From positions 1-64,000 of the forward strand of contig NZ_WKJK01000001.1 in assembly GCF_009674535.1 (NCBI RefSeq): DNA of 64,000 nucleotides, written 5' to 3'. The notes beneath the pieces are model-generated. The model did no database searches. It saw nothing but the letters and a program-made list of their open reading frames with translations, and was not told the DNA's origin. Both the position numbers and the translations under genes were made by a program. Positions 44,996 to 52,656 of the stretch are shown piece after piece (position 1 is the first letter of the stretch; every line of letters starts with the position of its first letter). The DNA comes from Duganella guangzhouensis. GTDB lineage: Bacteria > Pseudomonadota > Gammaproteobacteria > Burkholderiales > Burkholderiaceae_D.

Positions 44996-46759
44996 ATGTA
45001 TCTTGCGACACTTGAGATAACGAATTTCAGAAAAATCGACTATCTATCTACAAGTTTTTCTCAAGGATTGAATATTATTCTTGGTGAGAACAATATAGGA
45101 AAAACAACCGTAGTCGATGCGCTTCGAACTTTACTTATGGCGCCAGAAGATGGTTATATACGTTTAGGTCTGGAGGATGCTCGCGACCCTAATACACCTT
45201 CTATCTCATTTCACTTTGTATTCAAAAATTTAAATATAGAGCAGGCTGCTCAATTTATGGGCGCAGTATTACTTCAAGCTGACGGTACATTTTCGGCTGA
45301 GTTCTGGGTGCAGTTTGAAGCGCCTGATCAGATGGGGCGTTTCAAAGCAAGGCGACTTTGCGGAGATCGTGCAGCGACCCCAATGACTACAGAAATGGTA
45401 GAGCAACTTCGTAGCATCTATTTGCCGCCCTTACGCGACGCTTCGAAGTCTTTAAAGCCGGGAATGAGAAGTCTGTTAGCTCGGTTGTTGCAACGTGTGG
45501 CCACGCCGGAAGGTTTGGAAGCATGTAATCAAATACTCACACTCGTCGATCAACGATTGGGAGCTGCACAGCCTATTACGGCAGCTAAAGATGCCATATC
45601 TCGCAGATATAGTGAAATGCTCGGAGCAACGCTCTCGCAGCAATTGGATCTCAATCTGAGTCCGTCAGACATTGGAAAGGTAGCGTCGCGCTTAGCTATT
45701 CTTGCTGATGGATTTGATATTGAGAAAAATGGTCTTGGCTATAACAATTTGATTTACATGGCGGCAGTAATGGGGGAGTTGTCGCTAAGCGGAGAGGTCG
45801 TTTACCGCTGCCTGATCGTAGAGGAACCTGAGGCACATCTGCATCCTCAATTACAGTCGATCTTGCTGGCGTATTTGCAGCAGGAAGCTGCCGCTGGTGG
45901 ACAACAGGTACAGATCTTTGTAACTACTCATAGCCCCCACTTTGCCGCTTTTGCCGAGCTGGACAGCGTCATCCGTTTGAGTGAGCACTTTGGCAAGCTC
46001 ACAGCCTTCCCAATCAAAGATGCCGTTCTGGATGAGCGTCGAAGGAAGAAGTTGAAGCGGTATCTGGACGTTACTCGTGCTGACTTATTTTTCGCGAGGT
46101 CGGTGATCCTGGTTGAAGGTGCTGCCGAGAGGGCGCTCATGCCTGTTATGGCTGAGTACCTAAATATCAACTTGCGGCATCTTGGACTGTCTATTGTGAG
46201 CGCCGAGGGGCTGAATTTTGACTGCTTCTTGCCACTTTTCGGGCGCGCCGCTATGCCAGTGAAGGTGGCCACGATGACCGATGGAGACCCCACGCACATT
46301 CCATTCCCAAGCTTGGGCCAGGCCGCCGATATTTCTGCAAACGCGCATTCAATTCAGCAGCTTGATGAGGCATTTCGGAAGGTATTTATTAGCCCCAAAA
46401 CACTAGAATATGATCTTGGCCTGCAAGGTCATGCGAATCGGGCGTTGATCTTGGATGCATTGAGTGAGATTCATCCGCAGATAGCTGCGACGCTTCGCGA
46501 GGCTGTGTTCGCCGAGCAAGACAACACTATTGCTGCCCGCGTCCTCTACCAAGGACTGTTCGAGCGAAACGCTGGCGCAACAAAAATTTCGAAGGGAGCG
46601 TTAGCGCAGGAGTTGGCGCAGAAACTGAGTGCGCGCCCGCAGGGGTTTATTGTGCCCCCACACATACGAGCAGCGTTCGATTGGATTCGGGTAGCTGTAC
46701 CTCCGTTGGCACCGCTGCCTGCGGCTGCGGGAGCAGCGCCACCGCAGCAGGCTGGCTAA
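44996..46759 (+). CDS. gajA: OLD-family ATPase/TOPRIM nuclease, GajA-like
   Basis: 587 residues, close to Gabija GajA (about 580). N-terminal ABC-type ATPase: Walker A GENNIGKTT (30-38), Walker B LIVEEPEAHLHP (273-284) and H-loop TTHSPHF (310-316). C-terminal TOPRIM nuclease: Glu374 in VEGAAER and the metal-binding TDGD (428-431). The UvrD-like helicase gene follows after 17 bp, the order of Gabija operons. In Gabija, GajA is a DNA endonuclease held back by nucleotides and released during phage infection. The C-terminal Pro/Ala tail is unusual. Confidence 0.83.
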   Translation: MYLATLEITNFRKIDYLSTSFSQGLNIILGENNIGKTTVVDALRTLLMAPEDGYIRLGLEDARDPNTPSISFHFVFKNLNIEQAAQFMGAVLLQADGTFSAEFWVQFEAPDQMGRFKARRLCGDRAATPMTTEMVEQLRSIYLPPLRDASKSLKPGMRSLLARLLQRVATPEGLEACNQILTLVDQRLGAAQPITAAKDAISRRYSEMLGATLSQQLDLNLSPSDIGKVASRLAILADGFDIEKNGLGYNNLIYMAAVMGELSLSGEVVYRCLIVEEPEAHLHPQLQSILLAYLQQEAAAGGQQVQIFVTTHSPHFAAFAELDSVIRLSEHFGKLTAFPIKDAVLDERRRKKLKRYLDVTRADLFFARSVILVEGAAERALMPVMAEYLNINLRHLGLSIVSAEGLNFDCFLPLFGRAAMPVKVATMTDGDPTHIPFPSLGQAADISANAHSIQQLDEAFRKVFISPKTLEYDLGLQGHANRALILDALSEIHPQIAATLREAVFAEQDNTIAARVLYQGLFERNAGATKISKGALAQELAQKLSARPQGFIVPPHIRAAFDWIRVAVPPLAPLPAAAGAAPPQQAG

Positions 46760-46776
46760 TTTTACAGCGAGCCCCT

Positions 46777-48426
46777 ATGTCCCTTGAAGACCAAGATGCC
46801 GTTGTCAACGCTCCGCTAGTTGATCTTTCAGTAGTAGCGGGCGCTGGGAGTGGAAAAACGAAAACAGCAATTGCGCGCGTCCTCGCTGTTCTAGAACGTA
46901 TACCAGTCCGACAGAAAGTAGCTTTACTGTCGTTCTCCAATGTGGCTGTTAACACCTTCCGTCGAGGACTGGTCGCACAGAACGCAGATGCGAGTCGTGT
47001 TACCGTACAAACCTTCGATTCGTTTTTCACGCACTATGTAATCATGCCGTACGCCGCCCACGTAATGAGATGTGCGGTGGCCCCCTTCTTGGTGCTGGGG
47101 GAGGAACCGTTTTTAGCCGGCTTTAACGTTTTCTATGGGGAGAGGTCACACCCAATTACCAATTTGAAGATCCGTAGACACGGAGCGGAATTTCAGGCTT
47201 TTCTAGATAATCAAAGGGTTCCTTGGGCGATTGCTCAAGACGTGATTGAACGGATTGGAGCCGTGGGTGCCTATACCTATGACATTGCGCGGTACTGGGT
47301 GCATCGCACCTTAATTGCGCTGCCGTTTTTAGTCCCTCTGTTGGTTACGCGGTACCCGCATGTGCTTGTAGATGAGGCGCAGGATATCGGTTCGATGGAT
47401 TGGGCGTTAATCCAGCTTCTTCGGCAAAGTGGGATGCGTGTGACGTTGATCGGTGACCCGGCTCAAGCAATCTTTGGCTTTAATGGAGGTGAAGGGCAGT
47501 ACCTGCAGGAGTTTGTTCAAGCAGCTGAGGTTGGCCACTATTCCTTGAGAACGAATTTTCGTTCGGTACCGCAAATCGTGGCGTGCGCCAACCAACTAAC
47601 GGGCCGTAACGATGTCGCTGCGCGCGGAGCGCTACAGACTCATTGTGGTGCCTTCTTAGTTGGTTATGATCCTGCGCTACCCAGGGCTATCCTTGATCGC
47701 TTCCATGGTGTCGTGAACGCTATCGGCTATGCGACTGATGACGTTGCCGTAATCTGCCGTGCACATAGCCTTGTCGCTCAGGTTCGCGGCGGCACTAGCA
47801 ATCGTGGTTCAGGCATAGTTAAGGCGCTTGTGAAGGCGGTCGATCATCGTCTAGCAAACGAGTATCACCTCGCATACAAAGAATGCGTGGGCGTCGTTGG
47901 AGCTTTCCTTGATCCGCCATTCCCAAGGTTTAAGGCATTTGTTGAAGAGGCCCATACCGACTTGGGCAGAAGCGTCCGAGCGAAGATCTGGATGTTTGTC
48001 TGTGACCATGATGCTGGCCTCCCACACAGCCACCTGAATGCAAGGACACAGTGGTTGCCTGCTCTGCAGCAAAATCTACGGAACTTGTTAGGTGACCTTG
48101 GTGCGCTTGGATTTACGTTCGCTGATATCGGCCGGCGTGTAACTGCACGCGATCTAGAGGACAGCCCCTTAGTAGAGCCACGCCATGGTGTGCGCGTCGA
48201 CACGGTGCATCAGGTAAAAGGTGAAAGCATCGGCGCTGTTCTTTACGTAGCTACGGAACAGCACGCAAGGGGCTTGATTGCAGGGACTGCCACGGAAAAC
48301 GGCCGTATTGGCTACGTTGCCCTTACACGTGCTCGTGACATCTTTTGGCTGGCAGTTCCGTTAGCGTCCTATGAGCGGTTGGTGCCTCAGGCTACCGCCG
48401 TTGGGCTTGTGCCGATGCAGCTCTAA
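46777..48426 (+). CDS. gajB: UvrD/Rep-like helicase, GajB-like
   Basis: 549 residues from ATG 46777; an in-frame start inside gajA exists but is unlikely. SF1 motifs are intact: VVAGAGSGKTKTAI (Walker A), LLSFSNVAV, VDEAQDIG (motif II), LIGDPAQAIFGFNG (III), LRTNFRSVPQIV (IV), VDTVHQVKGESI (V) and YVALTRARD (VI). GajB of Gabija (about 490 residues) is the same type. It follows gajA by 17 bp and is followed by a nuclease-like gene 19 bp later, so all are probably one transcript. Confidence 0.83.
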   Translation: MSLEDQDAVVNAPLVDLSVVAGAGSGKTKTAIARVLAVLERIPVRQKVALLSFSNVAVNTFRRGLVAQNADASRVTVQTFDSFFTHYVIMPYAAHVMRCAVAPFLVLGEEPFLAGFNVFYGERSHPITNLKIRRHGAEFQAFLDNQRVPWAIAQDVIERIGAVGAYTYDIARYWVHRTLIALPFLVPLLVTRYPHVLVDEAQDIGSMDWALIQLLRQSGMRVTLIGDPAQAIFGFNGGEGQYLQEFVQAAEVGHYSLRTNFRSVPQIVACANQLTGRNDVAARGALQTHCGAFLVGYDPALPRAILDRFHGVVNAIGYATDDVAVICRAHSLVAQVRGGTSNRGSGIVKALVKAVDHRLANEYHLAYKECVGVVGAFLDPPFPRFKAFVEEAHTDLGRSVRAKIWMFVCDHDAGLPHSHLNARTQWLPALQQNLRNLLGDLGALGFTFADIGRRVTARDLEDSPLVEPRHGVRVDTVHQVKGESIGAVLYVATEQHARGLIAGTATENGRIGYVALTRARDIFWLAVPLASYERLVPQATAVGLVPMQL

Positions 48427-48445
48427 TTTCTTCCTGGATGACCTG

Positions 48446-48988
48446 ATGGCGCTACTGGCGGAATCATTGGTTGATGAGTGGCTAAATCGTAAGGGCTTCT
48501 TTACCGTACGTGGGCTCAAGCATGGCGTTGGAGAGCTCGACTTACTTGGTGTTCGCCCTGGGGGGAGTGCGTTGGAAGCCTGGCATGTGGAAGTGCAAGC
48601 TAGCTTTAGGCCGATTGGATACATCACGCCATTGCCGGCGAAGTCATTGGAGGGCTTTGCGAAAACCAAGACCAGTATGAAGGCGCGTCAATTGGAGCAG
48701 CTCGAACCTGCGGTTGCGGCATGGGTCGAGAAGAAATTTCTGTCGGCGGCTAAACGAGCGGCACGTGACCAGGCGTGGCCCGGACTGAATTGGAAGTATG
48801 TTCTGGTTCATGCAGTGGTTCGAGAACAATCGGAGCTAGACTTAATCGCTAGCCACGGTGTGGACCTCATTCCGTTACATCGTGTTCTTGAGGACTTGGG
48901 GAAAGAGAATGGAAGTATAAAAGGTGGGGCTGGAACAGATCTGTCTGAACTTATCCAATATTTTTACCGGAGTAGTCAGCGGCAATAA
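48446..48988 (+). CDS. PD-(D/E)XK nuclease-like protein downstream of gajB
   Basis: 180 residues from ATG 48446. The segment GELDLLGV (Glu30, Asp32) followed by AWHVEVQAS (Glu49-x-Gln51) fits the D...(E/Q)xK-type core of the PD-(D/E)XK fold, though the final Lys is replaced by Gln as in some family members. The helices before it (ESLVDEWLNRKGFFTVRG) match the first helix of such nucleases. It is not part of the classical two-gene Gabija. Catalytic competence cannot be judged from sequence alone. Confidence 0.55.
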   Translation: MALLAESLVDEWLNRKGFFTVRGLKHGVGELDLLGVRPGGSALEAWHVEVQASFRPIGYITPLPAKSLEGFAKTKTSMKARQLEQLEPAVAAWVEKKFLSAAKRAARDQAWPGLNWKYVLVHAVVREQSELDLIASHGVDLIPLHRVLEDLGKENGSIKGGAGTDLSELIQYFYRSSQRQ

Positions 48989-49181
48989 AAACTTTGGAAG
49001 CTGGCCTGCAACAAGGTGTGGAAGATCAAACTGAAGCTGAAGTTGCGCTCTCTAAAGATGGCACATTTGTCTCTATGGACGGCACCAAACTTCGATTGAC
49101 GGCCTATTTTACTCATGTCATCGTAACGAAGCCTAAGTGCAAATACCAGCAGCCAACCGTACCACTGGAGCCTCCGGAACG

Positions 49182-49601
49182 ATGGACGAATTTGAGAAAG
49201 AAGCGCGTCAAAGAACTATCGAGAAGCTGTTGCGTGGGCTTACATGGTACACGCACGATGAGCTAAGTCGAATGCTTACAACCGCAGAAAAAGACGGTGC
49301 TGAATTGCTCTCAGGGTGGTTGCGAGAAAAGCGGATATTTTGTGTGGATGGACAGATTACTCTGTACCCTCAATTTCAGTTTGATGCGCAGCATTCGCCG
49401 TATCCAGTAATCAAAGATGTTCTAGCCTGCTTCAGTGCTAAAGATGCGTGGGCAATTGCGGCTTGGTTCTTTTTTCCAAATGGATGGATCGGTCAAATAA
49501 AAGATGGGAAGGAGTTTGCCATTGCCCCGTGGGCAGTAATGGATAGGGCGGAGGACTTGCTACGCGCAGCTAGAAATGAGCACGGAACACACTTTGCCTG
49601 A
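49182..49601 (+). CDS. DUF2384/Xre-MbcA-ParS-like small protein
   Basis: 139 residues from ATG 49182 (a GTG at 49137 would add 15). The C-terminal half reads YPQFQFDAQHSPYPVI, DVLACF and AWAIAAWFFFPN, closely matching the toxin-binding part of Xre/MbcA/ParS antitoxins. The N-terminal half could be a short DNA-binding or adaptor region (RTIEKLLRGLTWYTHDELSRML). The partner RES toxin is not present, so it may instead regulate or contact the Gabija-like proteins. The 193 bp before it hold a short overlapping frame of doubtful meaning. Confidence 0.5.
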   Translation: MDEFEKEARQRTIEKLLRGLTWYTHDELSRMLTTAEKDGAELLSGWLREKRIFCVDGQITLYPQFQFDAQHSPYPVIKDVLACFSAKDAWAIAAWFFFPNGWIGQIKDGKEFAIAPWAVMDRAEDLLRAARNEHGTHFA

Positions 49602-49739
49602 CAAGGCACTGGACCGCCCATGCTGTCTACGTAAAATAGACTCTGACCTTTACGCGGACTGGATCATGCTTAGCTTGATATAGTTTGTCAGACTGCTAGG
49701 AGAAGAAGCGGGCCGCCCGTAAGAGTTGATTATGGCTTT

Positions 49740-50513
49740 TCAGCATTTTGATGGCTGCTTGGATATGGCGTAATTGCAATACCACTGCAGGAATTTTTCA
49801 ATGTCATAGCTCATTCGAAGTATATTCACCCTGATCGGAGTGGCGTTCGCAAAAGGCTTTTCGGGCGGGATTCCATCGGCACGTAGAATCAGTAATTCCA
49901 CTTCGAAATCATTAGGAAGAGCGACGAATCTCATGTGCTTTGGCGCTGAGTGTACAACGAAATCGTCCCGCACTGCCTTCAGCGGCATTTCGAACCAGGC
50001 GGTTTCATCTCTGATGTGTTCCGCGTAAGGTTCGTGATCGCCATATGGCGCTGTTAGCTTTTTGAAAAACCTCTTGTGATCGTTAAACGATTTGAAGCTT
50101 GGCCGGTTGCCGACTCGCAAAAAATGGCTTGATAAGGATGTCACCCGGTCCAACAGGATTCTTGCATGGATTAGACAGTTTATTATTTCCAGCTCCGTGT
50201 ATGGCGCAACCTCGCGATACTTCTCTGCGATAGCCTTCTCAGGTGGGGAGTATTTTCGGCGGTACTTGCGAGCGTAGTAAGCTGAGCTCATGTAGCGAGC
50301 CACAATGGACATGTTTGTGAGGTATCGGCGGACCGAGAGGTAGTACAGCTTGTATGCATCTAGATAGCGCGAAACGTCACTACTAGCAACTGGATCCAAA
50401 TCAAATTGCATTGCAGTGAACCACGGTTCGAGCGGATTCCGCTTTACCCGAGAAGCCTCTCGACGTACATTGGGGCGTTTTCCAAGCGGGCGATGGCCCA
50501 ACGGGAAGTTCAT
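49740..50513 (-). CDS. HEPN-like hypothetical protein
   Basis: 257 residues from ATG 50513; an upstream in-frame ATG at 50594 would add 27 residues but lies within a palindrome that looks like an operator. The helical protein contains VRDDFVVHSAPKH, which resembles the Arg-x(4-6)-His motif of HEPN RNases, after a long helical region (YLDAYKLYYLSVRRYL, IINCLIHARILLDRV). It runs opposite to the Gabija-like operon and shows no partner nucleotidyltransferase directly beside it. Function not established. Confidence 0.5.
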   Translation of the reverse strand: MNFPLGHRPLGKRPNVRREASRVKRNPLEPWFTAMQFDLDPVASSDVSRYLDAYKLYYLSVRRYLTNMSIVARYMSSAYYARKYRRKYSPPEKAIAEKYREVAPYTELEIINCLIHARILLDRVTSLSSHFLRVGNRPSFKSFNDHKRFFKKLTAPYGDHEPYAEHIRDETAWFEMPLKAVRDDFVVHSAPKHMRFVALPNDFEVELLILRADGIPPEKPFANATPIRVNILRMSYDIEKFLQWYCNYAISKQPSKC

Positions 50514-50516
50514 CTT

Positions 50517-50601
50517 ATGACAGATCCTTTTGTCATGAAAATCTTTAGGGTGTTTCGGTAGACCTATAGTAGCGCAGAACCGGCCTGACATCATGTGTCA
50601 G
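50517..50601. promoter_or_regulatory. Two TGACA-type palindromes upstream of the HEPN-like gene
   Basis: ATGACA-8 bp-TGTCAT (50517-50536) and CTGACA-5 bp-TGTCAG (50585-50601) share TGACA half-sites. They lie between the leftward HEPN-like gene and a short rightward frame. Possible operators of an autoregulator. Confidence 0.4.
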
Positions 50602-50638
50602 ATGAGTTAGAACCTTATTTGCGTAGCCCAATAATTGG

Positions 50639-50830
50639 ATGAGCGTCATGAACAATCGTCGATTGAAGCGACGGCACACCCTTCAGAGAAGAAGGCATGA
50701 TGCCTTTGTGGCCAGGTTAAGAGGCATCATTGGACTACTAAGGGAGTGGAGGAAAGAGGCGAAGCTTGCTCCAGAAGATCAATTCCCGACCATTGACGAC
50801 ATGCCTAGCAAGTCCGAGCAAATATTTTAG
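50639..50830 (+). CDS. Small Arg-rich hypothetical protein
   Basis: 63 residues, very basic N-terminus (NRRLKRRHTLQRRRHDAFVARL) and acidic end. It is divergent from the HEPN-like gene. No family recognised and no good ribosome site; it may be spurious. Confidence 0.3.
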   Translation: MSVMNNRRLKRRHTLQRRRHDAFVARLRGIIGLLREWRKEAKLAPEDQFPTIDDMPSKSEQIF

Positions 50831-50955
50831 GGAGGCCGATCCGCTCAGCGCCTGATCTAACACCTGCACCAATGTGGCCCTGGTGGGCTGTCCTTCGCCC
50901 CATACGCTGACCGCTTGAACTCAGGCTTGATAATACACTTCGCATGGGAGTCGAA

Positions 50956-50994
50956 GTTGTCTGTGGTGCCGTTGGCACCGGCACCACAGACAAC
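50956..50994. repeat. 15-bp perfect hairpin in the gap before the copper genes
   Basis: GTTGTCTGTGGTGCC (50956-50970) and its exact complement at 50980-50994, with a 9-nt loop. No T tract. It lies in 50831-51069, where I see no intact gene. Confidence 0.6.
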
Positions 50995-51069
50995 AAGTCC
51001 TCGTCTTTCATCATTGCAGCTACCGCAAGCAGTCATCGTTGATGCAGGAGGCGTAAGCTGAAAACTTGG

Positions 51070-51327
51070 TTGGCATTGATAGCCGTGCTGATCAAAGACA
51101 TCGATGCATGGATAGGCACCGAGGAAGGAAACCGGACGCTTTGCGCGTTGAAGGCGTGCCGCGATGCCGTCAATCTTCGCGGCAGCCGCAAAGGGCAATT
51201 CCTGGTCATTGGAATTGGTAGCTCCCCCAAAATGGCCAATTTAACCTGTGATAGCGCGCAAGCATTCTTTGGCGCGATGCTAATGGGGCTGCCCATGCAG
51301 TTTAACAATTCGGTCGTCATCCAGTAA
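51070..51327 (+). pseudogene. 3' fragment of an AAA-type ATPase gene
   Basis: A continuous 85-codon frame reads LIKDIDAWIGTEEGN, LKACRDAVN, FLVIGIGSSPK and QAFFGAMLMGLPMQF. This looks like the C-terminal part of an AAA+ ATPase (a DEID-like Walker B region followed by a sensor-1-like strand), but there is no start, Walker A or upstream frame. The rest of 51328-51441 holds only an 8-bp inverted repeat (51385-51392 / 51407-51414) that may terminate the leftward cus transcript. Confidence 0.4.
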
Positions 51328-51441
51328 TGGAGGTGTTGCGAACCTACCCGAATCGCCAACTCGTGTTTGGCCATGGCGGCCGCAGATAGCGATAAATGGG
51401 CGTGGCTCGCTATCCTGAGCAAACGCCCATCCTCTAGCTCC

Positions 51442-51792
51442 TTACTTCACTGCGACAACAACGAAGTCAGTACCTTCCTGTTTCAATGTAACCTGGACCT
51501 GCTTGCCAACTACAAGCTTATCTAGCAGGCTCCTGTCCTTCACAGAAAAGGCCATCGTCATTGCCGGCCAATTCAAGGTTTTGATGGCGTCGTGGGCCAA
51601 CGTCACGCGACCTTTTGCGGGATCGACGGCCTTCACCATCGCCGCGGCCTGATGCGTCATCACTGCGGCAGCGGCCGGAGCTGGCATGTTCATGCCGTGG
51701 TGTCCCATGTCCTGCATGGCATCCATTTGGCCGTAGGCTGCGCCAGCGATTGGTAATGCGAGAACGATTGACAGTGCGGTAGTAACTTTCAT
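51442..51792 (-). CDS. cusF: CusF-like periplasmic copper/silver-binding protein
   Basis: 116 residues with a signal peptide (MKVTTALSIVLALPIAGAAYG). A Met/His-rich linker (MDAMQDMGHHGMNM) precedes the CusF beta barrel, whose Cu(I) site is visible in NWPAMTMAFSV (the Trp, Met and Met ligands) after AHDAIKTL. It delivers Cu(I)/Ag(I) to CusB/CusA. Last gene of the leftward cus cluster. Confidence 0.88.
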   Translation of the reverse strand: MKVTTALSIVLALPIAGAAYGQMDAMQDMGHHGMNMPAPAAAAVMTHQAAAMVKAVDPAKGRVTLAHDAIKTLNWPAMTMAFSVKDRSLLDKLVVGKQVQVTLKQEGTDFVVVAVK

Positions 51793-51845
51793 GGAATTTC
51801 CTTTTAATAGTGAGAACTATGGACCAACCACAACGAGGTCGGCCG

Positions 51846-52058
51846 TCAGGCGTTAGGCTTCAACGTCGGCTCTTGGCTTACAGCCTTTGCGTGCTGCTCA
51901 GCGTGCATTAAGCGTTGCTGGTTCTGCCAGGGCGTAGCCTGAGCGTGCGGGCCATGATCGAGGGGAAGGATGTTCGGTCGCGGTCCCTCGATACTGGAGC
52001 AGGCTGTCAACACAATGGCGGTGCCGACGGAGATTAATCGGATAAAAAACGTGTTCAT
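51846..52058 (-). CDS. Small lipoprotein in the cus cluster
   Basis: 70 residues. Signal peptide with lipobox LTAC, then a His-containing mature part (LDHGPHAQATPWQNQQRLMH). Located between cusF and the cusA-coupled gene. No family recognised; a metal-related envelope role is inferred from position. Confidence 0.55.
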   Translation of the reverse strand: MNTFFIRLISVGTAIVLTACSSIEGPRPNILPLDHGPHAQATPWQNQQRLMHAEQHAKAVSQEPTLKPNA

Positions 52059-52284
52059 GGAGAACTCCTAAAAATTAAGTATGCGTTCAGCATCACGCGT
52101 GGGTGCTGAACACAAGAATCAATTGATGTACTGGGCCAGCTGCCAACAGAAAAGTCTATGAGCAGGAGGCAATGCTCTGCGTTGCCAGCGGATACTCTGG
52201 TATCGCAGTCCAAGGGGAAGCTATCAGTTGCGTATGGCGAGCCTACGATCCAAATCTCAATGGATCGGCAGGCATATCCTTAAT

Positions 52285-52656
52285 CTAATTGCGCCAACAG
52301 CAGTAAAGTACGCGCAGCGTCACCGACGGTGACGCGATGGGCCGCGAAATTGCAACCGCAGCATGGCCGTTCGGCTCCCTTTGCCAAGCGTCGGCCCCGC
52401 AGACGGTATTCGAGCGCTCTGGCGTGCCAATCGCGCGCACAGTGACTGGTGGCGCAATACAGCAAAAGGAGAAAGACTTACAGTCCACTGCTGGCGCTTT
52501 TGTTGGCAGTGCCTCCATGGAGGCTGCCACCGGCATTTCCATCTGCAACGGCAAGCTCTGGGATATGCCGGGCAGTTGCAGGCTACAAAGCAGGAGGACA
52601 CATTGGAGCCACAGCACCATGCGCTTCATCCGGGATGAAGTGGCGATGCGTTTCAT
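52285..52656 (-). CDS. Hypothetical envelope protein coupled to cusA
   Basis: 123 residues. Its ATG overlaps the cusA stop by 4 bp (ATGA). A hydrophobic segment ([18 protein letters not shown]) suggests export. The mature part has Cys pairs ([12 protein letters not shown]) and Met residues ([12 protein letters not shown]) that could bind copper. No named family recognised. About 220 bp downstream lack other genes. Confidence 0.55.
   Translation of the reverse strand: MKRIATSSRMKRMVLWLQCVLLLCSLQLPGISQSLPLQMEMPVAASMEALPTKAPAVDCKSFSFCCIAPPVTVRAIGTPERSNTVCGADAWQREPNGHAAVAISRPIASPSVTLRVLYCCWRN

Noticed and set aside
48994..49266. A 90-codon frame between the nuclease-like gene and the DUF2384-like gene
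   Set aside because: It needs a TTG start without a ribosome site, overlaps the better-supported gene and has no recognisable features.
50857..51422. Minus-strand frames in the gap before cusF
   Set aside because: They lie opposite the AAA-ATPase-like fragment and have no features of their own.
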